NCBI GenBank assembly: GCA_900769445.1
Contig: CAAGGR010000022.1
Span: 80,992-144,991, forward strand
Length of the DNA: 64,000 bases
Source: an uncultured Alistipes sp.
Lineage (GTDB): Bacteria; Bacteroidota; Bacteroidia; Bacteroidales; Rikenellaceae
Reading direction: 5' to 3'
The stretch's first letter is position 1. Every line of letters starts with the position of its first letter. The notes below the pieces were generated by a model. That model was not told the origin of the DNA. It did not search any database and saw nothing but the letters and a program-made list of their open reading frames with translations. Positions 49,871 through 58,325 of this stretch are shown in pieces. A program made the translations under genes and the position numbers.

Positions 49871-50788
49871 TTAGATTTCGATGTTTTGAATTAGTAGGAA
49901 GCCAGTAAGCAGCACAAGTGCAGACATCGCCACAATTGTAAGGATGAAGGTGGTGTTGCGTGAGAGCTTATTGCGGGCGCGGAACGACTCCACGCAGCCG
50001 ATTGTAATGCCCGTAACCAAGACTGCCAAAGGTGCTGCAAACCACCAGTTAAAGGAGAAGATTACAGCAACAGCATTAGCTGCGATAATAGCAAAGATTG
50101 CATTCTTGAGCCATGTAGCGATATGGATTAACGCCATATCAACACCTGAGTAGTCGAGACACATAACCTCGTGAATCATCGTAAGCTCGAGGTGGGTTTT
50201 AGGATCATCAACTGGTACGCGACCGCTCTCGATAACCATAATAACACCGAAGACGTAGGCTACAAGAAGCATGACAACGGTAATGTTGACGCTCATCTCC
50301 TGTGCCGAAGAGAAGATATCGGCAAACGACGAGTAACCGCAAAAAAGTGCTAAGGTCGCCATACCCATCATAAGTGCTGGCTCCACCAAAGCTCCATAGA
50401 GAGCCTCGCGGGCAGCACCCATACCCTCGAATGAGCTACCTGTATCCATCGCAGCAAGTACGATAGCAACACGCGATAGAGCTAATAGGTATGCAACAAA
50501 TATAATGTCGCCATGGAACGAGAGCATAGGCTCGAGGTTTGCCACTGGAATAAAGAGAAAGGCAAGGAGTGTAGCTCCGAGATATACCGTAGGCGCAATG
50601 CGGAAGAGCGCTGTTGTGGTAGTAGAGTATACCGAGCCTTTTCTAAGTTGTAGATGTACGTTGTAGATGTGCTGGAAGAAGCGTATGCCCTTACGGCCAG
50701 CGCACAATGCTCTGGTGCGGTTGATAACTCCCGTGATAGAGAGCGCAACAGCAATCATAACAACCGTATTTAGTAGTTTTGCTAACAT
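49871..50788 (-). CDS. Ehr-like complex: HyfC/NuoH-type membrane subunit
   Basis: 305 aa with about eight transmembrane helices. NuoH/HycD family features are visible: GRKGIRFFQHIYNVHLQLRKGSVYS near the N-terminus, SFEGMGAAREALYGALVEPALM, GRVPVDDPKTHLELTMIHEVMCLDYSG (acidic cytoplasmic loop) and FRARNKLSRNTTF. This subunit joins the hydrophilic arm to the ion-translocating arm. Confidence 0.9.
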   Translation of the reverse strand: MLAKLLNTVVMIAVALSITGVINRTRALCAGRKGIRFFQHIYNVHLQLRKGSVYSTTTTALFRIAPTVYLGATLLAFLFIPVANLEPMLSFHGDIIFVAYLLALSRVAIVLAAMDTGSSFEGMGAAREALYGALVEPALMMGMATLALFCGYSSFADIFSSAQEMSVNITVVMLLVAYVFGVIMVIESGRVPVDDPKTHLELTMIHEVMCLDYSGVDMALIHIATWLKNAIFAIIAANAVAVIFSFNWWFAAPLAVLVTGITIGCVESFRARNKLSRNTTFILTIVAMSALVLLTGFLLIQNIEI

Positions 50789-50805
50789 AATCTCTTAGTT
50801 TTGGG

Positions 50806-52791
50806 TTATAGAATACCTACAAGACTCAATATAAGCACAAGGACAAAGAGTGCCAAGGCGTAGGTGATGTAGTTGTTAACACGACCTGTGCGGAGACGCA
50901 TAACATACTCGTTGATGCGGTGCATAAGCTGTACCCACCACTGACCAAGCAACGAGTCTACCTTGTCGCTATGACGAACACGATACTTATGTGGTAGAGG
51001 GAATATCTCCTCCTTCTCCACTGCGCGACCATCCACCGTATGTTTCATAAGTGGACGACCGATGCTCTCCAAACCCTCAGAGAATGACTCGCCTGTATAC
51101 TGCATACGAGCATTTGGTGCAGTGAAGCCGCAGCCCCAAGTAGGCCCCTCGTCAATCTTGCGCTTGCTCTGTAGCTTGTGCTTCAATGCGTATAGTAGTA
51201 ATACGATGCCAATCAATACCCAGATAGAGGCACTCAACGCCTTAAGCGTTGGTTCGAAGTGGTTTACAGCGATGCTCTTGTCGGCACCCGTAATAGCCTC
51301 GGCAACGATGGCGATAGGGCGGATAGCAAACTGTGGGAAGAGACCGATAAAGAGTATCAACGTAGCGGGGATAGCCATCGCACCGATACGGAGGTTGTCG
51401 ACCTCGCTACTCTCGGCAACGTGTGTCGAGCGTGGTGAGCCGAGGAATACAACGCCAAAGAGCTTTGTAAATACCAATACCGCAATACCTCCGATAAGCG
51501 ACAACGCGATAATACCCGCAACAGAATACAATACCTCATGGCCATCGCTTACACCGTTGAACATGCCGATATAGATAAGCAACTCAGAGATAAAACCGTT
51601 GAGAGGTGGTAGTGCGCAGATAGCCACAGCACCAAAGAGTGTGATGATAGCCGTGATAGGCATATACTTCGCCAAACCACCCATCTCGTTCATCGATGTT
51701 GTGTGTAGCTTCGAGTAGATGTTACCCGCGTTGAGGAAGAGAATGGTCTTGAAGAGTGAGTGGTTAACTGTGTGTAGCAAAGCACCGCACATACCACACA
51801 TACCAATAAGGCCACTACCCGCAGCATGACCTACCGCAGCGATACCCAAACCAATAAGTATAACACCGACATTCTCGATGCTTGAGTATGCCAACAAGCG
51901 CTTGATGTCGTTTTGCATAGCAGCGAGGATGATACCCCATAGACCTGTTACGATACCCGACAACAGCACAATAAGGCCGATGGTATAGAGTAACTCGATA
52001 TTGTGGTCGATAGCCTGCATAAGGCGCATAATACCATAGACACCAGTCTTAATCATCACGCCCGACATAATAGCCGAGACGTGCGATGGCGCTGCTGGGT
52101 GAGCCTCAGGCAACCATATATGCATAGGGAAGAGACCCGCCTTCATGCCAAAACCGATAAATAGGATTATAAAGAGTGGCAGCGGCTTCGCGATTTTGAA
52201 GTAGTCGACAATAGCGACAAAATTAGCTGAGCCAGTAACGTTGGCGCAAAGTACAAAACCGATAACAAGGAAGATGAAGCCTATGTGCATCATCACTAAG
52301 TAGTTGAGAGCCGAACGACGTGTGTTCTGGCGCTCTGCCTCGAATGGGATAAGGATAAACGACGCGATGGTCATAAGCTCCCATGCAAAGAGGAAGGAGA
52401 AACCTCCGCTCGACATCACTACAAACATCATCGAGGCAACAAGAGTGGTGAGTGCTGTGTAGTGCATTGAGATATGCGCCTCAGCGTAGCGCTCCAAATA
52501 GCCCTTGAGATAGCCACGAGAGTATAGTACCGTGGTAATTGAGGCTATCGAGATGATGATGAGAAAGAGTGCAGAGAGTTTGTCTACAGCAAAACTCTCC
52601 TCCCCGAATAGGGTTGTGGAGAAGGTGGCAAGAACGATGCGACCCTCAATCAGTGCCTTAACGGCAAGCGTCGTAGCGGCAAGCGCCAACGTGGCAACGA
52701 TGCCCGTTGTTACCCACACCTTCTGGCGTAGCGGGGTAAGAAATATTGCCGCAATAATGGCAATAGCCGCCAATAGAATGTACAACAGCAT
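50806..52791 (-). CDS. Ehr-like complex: HyfB/NuoL-type antiporter-like subunit
   Basis: 661 aa from the ATG at 52791 (MLLYILLAAIAI); a longer in-frame version from 52839 would overlap rsmE. ~16 transmembrane segments. Family blocks are FAWELMTIASFILI (Glu), GFGMKAGLFPMHIWLPEAHPAAPSHVSAIMSG, KRLLAYSSIENVGVI and HTVNHSLFKTILFLNAG. The C-terminal ~120 residues form a cytoplasmic loop with a final helix, as in HyfB. First subunit of the complex, cotranscribed after rsmE. Confidence 0.92.
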   Translation of the reverse strand: MLLYILLAAIAIIAAIFLTPLRQKVWVTTGIVATLALAATTLAVKALIEGRIVLATFSTTLFGEESFAVDKLSALFLIIISIASITTVLYSRGYLKGYLERYAEAHISMHYTALTTLVASMMFVVMSSGGFSFLFAWELMTIASFILIPFEAERQNTRRSALNYLVMMHIGFIFLVIGFVLCANVTGSANFVAIVDYFKIAKPLPLFIILFIGFGMKAGLFPMHIWLPEAHPAAPSHVSAIMSGVMIKTGVYGIMRLMQAIDHNIELLYTIGLIVLLSGIVTGLWGIILAAMQNDIKRLLAYSSIENVGVILIGLGIAAVGHAAGSGLIGMCGMCGALLHTVNHSLFKTILFLNAGNIYSKLHTTSMNEMGGLAKYMPITAIITLFGAVAICALPPLNGFISELLIYIGMFNGVSDGHEVLYSVAGIIALSLIGGIAVLVFTKLFGVVFLGSPRSTHVAESSEVDNLRIGAMAIPATLILFIGLFPQFAIRPIAIVAEAITGADKSIAVNHFEPTLKALSASIWVLIGIVLLLYALKHKLQSKRKIDEGPTWGCGFTAPNARMQYTGESFSEGLESIGRPLMKHTVDGRAVEKEEIFPLPHKYRVRHSDKVDSLLGQWWVQLMHRINEYVMRLRTGRVNNYITYALALFVLVLILSLVGIL

Positions 52792-52813
52792 TATGTTATG
52801 TTTAAGTTTTGAG

Positions 52814-53524
52814 TTATAGCTTGTTAATAGTCGATACAACTACTGTGGCAACCACTGCGGCTGTCTCGGTACGTAGTCGCTCTCGTCCCAATGTGATAGG
52901 CTTAAAGCCATTATCGATTGCAAAGATAATCTCTTCTTCGGAAAAATCGCCCTCTGGGCCGATTAAAATTAGGGTGTTAGCCCCTTTATTTAGCAGTGAA
53001 CCCAAATATTTGCGTTCACCCACCTCGCTATTGCAGTGGGCAATGAATTTATCTCCCTCGAATGGCATTGTTACGATATCCTTAAAGCGGGTCATCGGGT
53101 GCAAGGTAGGGTGGTATGCCTTAAGAGACTGCTTTACTGCTGAGGTTATAACCTTCTCCTCGCGCTCCTGCTTAATCTCCTTACGCTCACTATGCTCCGA
53201 AAGTAGCGGATATATCTCTGAGATACCCACCTCTGTAGCCTTCTCCAGGAACCACTCGAAACGGTCAATATTCTTTGTTGGAGCTACCGCCATTGTGAGA
53301 TTGTATGCCAATGGCTCGTAGTTAGGCGTAGTCTCCACAACCTCTACAGTGCAACGCTTTGGGTTGTCGCTGACCACTTTACATCGGTACATGTTACCCT
53401 TGCCATCGGTGATGTGGAGCTCGTCGCCACATCTCATTCTAAGTACGCGGATGCAGTGCTTTGACTCCTCCTCGCCGAGAGTGTAGCAAGGAAGTGTAAT
53501 TTCGGGTGCATAAAATAGTTGCAT
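52814..53524 (-). CDS. rsmE: 16S rRNA m3U1498 methyltransferase
   Basis: 236 aa SPOUT-class methyltransferase acting on 16S rRNA U1498. It has an N-terminal PUA-like domain (EEESKHCIRVLRMRCGDEL) and the C-terminal knot with LILIGPEGDFSEEE and GRERLRTETA, the SAM-binding signatures of RsmE. It is the first gene of the operon that continues with the Ehr-like complex, 22 nt before hyfB, which is an odd pairing. Confidence 0.95.
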   Translation of the reverse strand: MQLFYAPEITLPCYTLGEEESKHCIRVLRMRCGDELHITDGKGNMYRCKVVSDNPKRCTVEVVETTPNYEPLAYNLTMAVAPTKNIDRFEWFLEKATEVGISEIYPLLSEHSERKEIKQEREEKVITSAVKQSLKAYHPTLHPMTRFKDIVTMPFEGDKFIAHCNSEVGERKYLGSLLNKGANTLILIGPEGDFSEEEIIFAIDNGFKPITLGRERLRTETAAVVATVVVSTINKL

Positions 53525-53556
53525 TGCAATAATTTTGTTTAACTTTGCAAAGTTAA
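53519..53556. promoter_or_regulatory. Overlapping divergent promoters of rsmE and the M3 peptidases
   Basis: A perfect 18-bp palindrome, TTAACTTTG/CAAAGTTAA (53539-53556), puts a TAACTTTG -7 box on each strand back to back. The plus side also has TTG at 53519-53521 (18-nt spacing). The two start codons are only 48 nt apart, so the polymerases should compete. Confidence 0.65.
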
Positions 53557-53572
53557 TTAAAAAATATTATAG

Positions 53573-55819
53573 ATGAAACGCCTTTTAACATTATCATCAC
53601 TATTCTTAGTTATGACCGCTACACTTTCTTGTGGCTCAGACACTGTTGCTGATACACGCAACCCTCTTCTTGAGGAGTGGACAACAGAGTTTGGTGTGCC
53701 ACCATTCGATGAGATTCGTACAGAGCATTATGCCCCAGCATTCGAGGAGGCTATGAAGATGCACAATGCAGAGATTCAGGCTATTGTAGAGTGCCAGGAG
53801 GAGCCTTCATTTGAGAATGTAATCCTTGCTATGGATAATGCAGGTGTTAAGCTCTACGAGTTAAACCTTATCTTTGGTATGTTGTCGTCATCGGATCTTG
53901 ATGACAAGATGCAGGAGGTGCAAAATAATATGATGCCTCGCATCGAGGAGCATTACAATGCTATTATGCTTAACGATGCTCTGTTTGTCCGTGTGAAGGC
54001 CGTATATGATAAGCGCAATACGCTTGGTCTCGACGATGTGCAGATGCGCCTTGTAGAGAAGACCTACAACGACTTTGTGCGTTCAGGTGCTTTGCTCTCT
54101 GAGGAGGATAAGGCTCGTCTTATGCAGATTAACGCAGAGCTTTCGGAATTATCTATCCGCTTTGGTAATAACCTCCTAAAGGAGAATGGTAGCTTCTATA
54201 TTGAACTTACACAGGAGCAGGTATCAGATCTCCCTGAGGGTGTGCGCAGTCAGGCTCGTGAGGCGGCAGCAGCAATGGGTAAGCAGGATGTATATGTGTT
54301 TACTCTTGATAAGCCAAGCATGCTTCCATTCCTCACATACTCAAAGAATCGCGACCTTCGTCGTGAGCTCTACAATGGATACATCATGCGTTGTAACAAC
54401 GATAACGAGTATGATAATAAGCAGCTTGCTGAGGATATGGCACGTTTGCGTGTAGAGAAGGCTAACCTCTTAGGCTTCAAATCATACGCGCACTATGTAA
54501 CTGATGACCAGATGGCGGGTACTCCTGAGGCTGTGTACAAGTTGTTGGAGGAGGTCTTTGATCCAGCTGTGGAGTCTGCTAAGGGCGAGTTGGAGGAAAT
54601 GAAGGAGATATTCGAGAGGGACTATCCAGGAGAGACCTTCGAAAAGTCGGATTGGTGGTACTATGCTGAGCAGGTGCGCCAGAAGAAGTATAAGCTCGAT
54701 GAGGAGGCTGTGCGCCAGTACCTATCGTTGGATAATGTTCGCGAGGGTATGTTTTACCTTGCTAACCGCCTCTATGGCATCACATTCCGTCCTATCGTAG
54801 CACCACGCTACCATAAGGAGTGTACTGTATATGAGGTGCTTGATCACGATGAGTCGCATGTGGGCGTTCTCTACCTTGACCCATATCCACGTAAGTCGAA
54901 GAGTGGTGGTGCTTGGTGTGGTAACTTTACCGAGCAACGCTATGTCGATGGTGTGCGCAAGGCCCCAGTTGTAGGTATTGTGTGTAACTTTACCCCTCCT
55001 GTGGGTAACACTCCATCGTTGTTGTCGTTCGACGAGGCTGAGACTATGTTCCATGAGTTTGGTCATGCGCTACACTTCCTCTTTGCCGATGTTCGCTACC
55101 GTGGTCTTGCAGAGGTCGAGGGCGACTTCGTGGAGCTTCCATCGCAGATTATGGAGAACTGGGCATTCCAGCCAGAGATTATGAAGAAGTATGCGGTACA
55201 CTACCGCACTGGCGACGTTATCTCGGATGCCTTGATTTCGAAGATTCAGAATGCATCGCTCTTTAATCAGGGCTTTGTAACGACAGAGCTTGCAGCTGCA
55301 GCCTTGATTGATATGGATATCCACTCGTTGGAGACATATACCGATATGGATATCAACGCCTTCGAGAAGTATAACCTCGCTACACGTCGCGGTCTTATCC
55401 CAGAGATTGAGCCACGCTACCGCTACACATATTTCGCCCATATCTTCAATGGTGGTTACTCTTCGGGTTACTACTTCTACCTATGGGCTGAGGTCTTGGA
55501 TAAGGATGCCTTTGAGGCATTTAAGCTAAGCAGCGACATCTGCGATAAGGAGCTTGCTCGTAGCTTCCGTTACGATCTCTTGGCGCAGGGCGGTCAGAAG
55601 CCAGGTATGGAGATGTATCGTAAGTTCCGCGGTGCCGACCCAGATAAGACAGCGATGCTTAAGGCGCGTGGTCTCTATCAGGAGCCAGAGGTTGAGCAGA
55701 GTGAAGAGTTGAATGTGGAGATAACATCCTCACCTGAGATTAAGCACAATCAGGCTGTTATTGCAGAGCCAGGCAAGGCTATGCGTTCAGATTTTGCGAA
55801 GAAACCTATTAAAAAATAA
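53573..55819 (+). CDS. M3-family peptidyl-dipeptidase lipoprotein (first of tandem pair)
   Basis: 748 aa. Zinc metallopeptidase of the M3 family (Dcp type), removing C-terminal dipeptides. Lipobox at LSC (near Cys20). The catalytic HEFGH is at 494-498 (ETMFHEFGHALHFLF), with the downstream Glu in EVEGDFVELPSQIMENWAF, a family hallmark, and GGYSSGYYFYLWAEVLDKDAF near the C-terminus. An extra ~65-residue basic/acidic tail (EQSEELNVEITSSP) follows the usual end. Periplasmic or surface processing of peptides brought in by TonB systems is likely. Confidence 0.93.
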   Translation: MKRLLTLSSLFLVMTATLSCGSDTVADTRNPLLEEWTTEFGVPPFDEIRTEHYAPAFEEAMKMHNAEIQAIVECQEEPSFENVILAMDNAGVKLYELNLIFGMLSSSDLDDKMQEVQNNMMPRIEEHYNAIMLNDALFVRVKAVYDKRNTLGLDDVQMRLVEKTYNDFVRSGALLSEEDKARLMQINAELSELSIRFGNNLLKENGSFYIELTQEQVSDLPEGVRSQAREAAAAMGKQDVYVFTLDKPSMLPFLTYSKNRDLRRELYNGYIMRCNNDNEYDNKQLAEDMARLRVEKANLLGFKSYAHYVTDDQMAGTPEAVYKLLEEVFDPAVESAKGELEEMKEIFERDYPGETFEKSDWWYYAEQVRQKKYKLDEEAVRQYLSLDNVREGMFYLANRLYGITFRPIVAPRYHKECTVYEVLDHDESHVGVLYLDPYPRKSKSGGAWCGNFTEQRYVDGVRKAPVVGIVCNFTPPVGNTPSLLSFDEAETMFHEFGHALHFLFADVRYRGLAEVEGDFVELPSQIMENWAFQPEIMKKYAVHYRTGDVISDALISKIQNASLFNQGFVTTELAAAALIDMDIHSLETYTDMDINAFEKYNLATRRGLIPEIEPRYRYTYFAHIFNGGYSSGYYFYLWAEVLDKDAFEAFKLSSDICDKELARSFRYDLLAQGGQKPGMEMYRKFRGADPDKTAMLKARGLYQEPEVEQSEELNVEITSSPEIKHNQAVIAEPGKAMRSDFAKKPIKK

Positions 55820-55822
55820 TCT

Positions 55823-57919
55823 ATGAAAAAAGTACTTTTTATTATGTCAGCATTGACTTTGGGTCTTGTTGGATGTGGTGGTAACGACATCCAGAACAAC
55901 CCATTGGTTAAGGAGTGGAACACTCCATACCAGACACCACCATTCTCTGAGATTAAGCTCGAGCATTACGAGCCAGCAATCGACTATGCTATTGCTGAGA
56001 ACCGCGCAGAGATTGACGCTATTATCAACAATCCTGAGGCTCCAACCTTCGAGAATACTATCGTTGCTATGGAGCAGTCTGGCTCTCTTCTTGCCCGCGT
56101 TACAGGTCTCTTCTTCGTATTGAACAACTGCTCTACATCTGACCAGATGCAGCAGATAGCACTCAATATCACCCCTAAGCTTACCGAGCTTTCAAACGAC
56201 GTATCTCTTAACCCTGAGCTTTTTGCTCGTGTTAAGGTTGTATACGACCAGCGCGAGAGCCTCGACCTCGATGTTGAGGATCGTATGCTTTTGGAGAATA
56301 CATACAAGGGCTTTGCTCGTTCTGGCGCTTTGCTTGAGGGCGAGGCTCAGGAGCTTTACCGTCAGTATACTACCGAGCTATCACAGTTGACACTTGCCTT
56401 TGGTCAGAATGCCTTGGCTGCAACAAATGCCTTCACTCTTAACATTACCGATGAGGCTAAGGTTGCTGAGTTGCCAGACTTCGTAAAGGAGGGTCTTGCC
56501 GCTGAGGCTGCAGCTCGTGGCGAGGAGGGTTGGACTGTAACTTTGCAGGCTCCATCTTATGGCCCATTCATGACCTACTCTTCACAGCGCGACCTTAAGG
56601 AGCAGCTCTACAAGGCTTACAACACACGTGGTGTAGGTGGCGAGTTCGATAATATGGAGAACATCCGCAAGATCGCTAACTTGCGCCTTCAGATTGCTCA
56701 GTTGCTTGGCTATGAGACCTATGCAGACTACGTTTTGGAGGAGAAGATGGCGGAGAACACGAAGACCGTTAACGACTTCCTTCAGGAGCTTTGCGACGCA
56801 ACCCTTAACTACGCATATAAGGATGTTGCTACAGTAACTAAGTATGCTCAGACACTCGGCTTCGAGGGCGAGCTTATGCCTTGGGATTGGGGTTACTACA
56901 ACGAGAAGTACAAGGAGTTCGCATACTCTATCAACGACGAGCAGATTAAGCCTTACCTACAGCTTGAGAATGCTAAGGATGCAGTATTTATGCTTGCTAC
57001 AAAGCTCTATGGCTTGACATTTACCCCAGCTCCTGAGATCGAGACCTACGATCCAGAGGCTACAGTATATGAGGTTAAGGATGCTAATGGTGAGGTTCTT
57101 GCTATCCTATATCTCGACTTCTTCCCTCGCGAGTCTAAGCGCGCAGGTGCTTGGATGACAGAGTTCCGCGGTGTGAGCGTTAAGGATGGCGTTGAGCAGC
57201 GTCCTTTGGTGCAGCTTGTGATGAACTTCACAAAACCTACTGCTAACACTCCTTCACTTCTTACATTCGATGAGTTCACTACATTCCTTCACGAGTTCGG
57301 TCACGGTCTTCACGGTATCCTCGCTAAGGGTAAGTATGAGTCTATCAATGGTACCTCTGTAATGCGCGACTTCGTGGAGCTTCCATCACAGATTATGGAG
57401 AACTGGGCTACTGAGAAGGAGTATCTCGATCTTTGGGCTAAGCACTACCAGACTGGTGAGTCTATGCCTGCAGAGCTTATCGAGAAGCTTGTAAACGCTA
57501 AGAACTACCTCGCTGCATACTTCAATATCCGTCAGCTCTCATTCGGTATGCTCGATATGGCATGGCATACTATCACAACTCCTTACGAGGGCGATGTTAT
57601 GGCATTTGAGCTTGCGGCTCTTGAGCCTACAAAGGTGCTTCCTATCGCAGATGGTTGCGCTATGGGTCCTGCCTTCACCCACATCTTTAGCGGTGGCTAC
57701 GCTACTGGCTACTACGGTTATAAGTGGGCTGAGGTGCTTGCCGCAGATGCATACTCTTACTTCAAGCAGGAGGGCATCTTCTCTGAGGAGGTATCAAACA
57801 AGTTCCGCTACGAGCTTCTTGAGAAGGGTGGCCACGAGCACCCTATGACCCTCTACGTTAACTTCCGCGGTCATAAGCCACAGACACAGGCTCTTATCGA
57901 CCAGATGAATCTCGAGTAA
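55823..57919 (+). CDS. M3-family peptidyl-dipeptidase lipoprotein (second of tandem pair)
   Basis: 698 aa, lipobox at LVGC, 3 nt after the first copy. The zinc motif HEFGH lies at 490-494 (FLHEFGHGLHGIL), with the hallmark DFVELPSQIMENWA and the C-terminal GGYATGYYGYKWAEVLAADA. It shares NPLxxEW near the N-terminus with its neighbour, so the pair arose by duplication, but they are now clearly diverged. The stop codon forms the start of a palindromic repeat. Confidence 0.93.
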   Translation: MKKVLFIMSALTLGLVGCGGNDIQNNPLVKEWNTPYQTPPFSEIKLEHYEPAIDYAIAENRAEIDAIINNPEAPTFENTIVAMEQSGSLLARVTGLFFVLNNCSTSDQMQQIALNITPKLTELSNDVSLNPELFARVKVVYDQRESLDLDVEDRMLLENTYKGFARSGALLEGEAQELYRQYTTELSQLTLAFGQNALAATNAFTLNITDEAKVAELPDFVKEGLAAEAAARGEEGWTVTLQAPSYGPFMTYSSQRDLKEQLYKAYNTRGVGGEFDNMENIRKIANLRLQIAQLLGYETYADYVLEEKMAENTKTVNDFLQELCDATLNYAYKDVATVTKYAQTLGFEGELMPWDWGYYNEKYKEFAYSINDEQIKPYLQLENAKDAVFMLATKLYGLTFTPAPEIETYDPEATVYEVKDANGEVLAILYLDFFPRESKRAGAWMTEFRGVSVKDGVEQRPLVQLVMNFTKPTANTPSLLTFDEFTTFLHEFGHGLHGILAKGKYESINGTSVMRDFVELPSQIMENWATEKEYLDLWAKHYQTGESMPAELIEKLVNAKNYLAAYFNIRQLSFGMLDMAWHTITTPYEGDVMAFELAALEPTKVLPIADGCAMGPAFTHIFSGGYATGYYGYKWAEVLAADAYSYFKQEGIFSEEVSNKFRYELLEKGGHEHPMTLYVNFRGHKPQTQALIDQMNLE

Positions 57920-58046
57920 TTTGAGGTGATAAGGCAGACATCTACTGCCGCTAACAAAAATAGCCACCAATGGGACGTACGTTAAGTACTACCCATCGGT
58001 GGCTATTTTGCCGAGCGTTGTATCTGCAGCCTTCTGACCTCAAATT
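57918..58046 (+). repeat. Double-palindrome repeat element, type A, copy 2
   Basis: 129 bp starting with the last two bases of the preceding stop. Outer arms are AATTTGAGGT / ACCTCAAATT. The inner hairpin is AAAATAGCCACC-AATGGGACGTAC-(GTTAA)-GTACTACCCATC-GGTGGCTATTTT. Interior blocks match copy 1 at 3645 closely, whereas both stems differ. Confidence 0.9.
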
Positions 58047-58047
58047 T

Positions 58048-58173
58048 AATTTCTTGTGATAAGGGGTCATCTTCGACTCTTCAGTCAAACTGGCGAATGG
58101 GAAATACGCTTAGTATGTCCCATCCGCCAGTTTTCGTGTCAGAGCCAAATCTGACCCCTTCTGACAAGAAATT
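58048..58173 (+). repeat. Double-palindrome repeat element, type B, copy 5
   Basis: 126 bp, one base after copy 2. Outer arms are AATTTCTTGT / ACAAGAAATT with GGGGTCA / TGACCCC. The inner hairpin is AAACTGGCG-AATGGGAAATAC-(GCTTA)-GTATGTCCCATC-CGCCAGTTT. It follows a TAA formed with the end of copy 2. Confidence 0.9.
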
Positions 58174-58312
58174 GGGTCTCGCACTAAGGAAGGCTTGTGT
58201 TGTTAAAAGGCTACGCCTTTTTATATTTTACCCTTTAAGCCCTTTTCTGTCTCTTTCTGCCCTTTGGTATCAGGCGCAGTAATCAAATCTCCGTGCGAAG
58301 CGCACCACACTT
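58174..58312 (+). repeat. Dispersed ~138-bp tail repeat, copy b
   Basis: Nearly identical to 44305-44442, in the same position directly downstream of a double-palindrome copy, so the two travel as a composite. Confidence 0.85.
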
Positions 58313-58325
58313 TTTGCTTTGCGCA

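Noticed and set aside
45519..52791. Calling the complex a functional group 4 NiFe hydrogenase or formate hydrogenlyase
   Set aside because: The NiFe ligand cysteines are absent from both motifs, the N2 cysteines are mostly gone, and no formate dehydrogenase or hyp genes are present.
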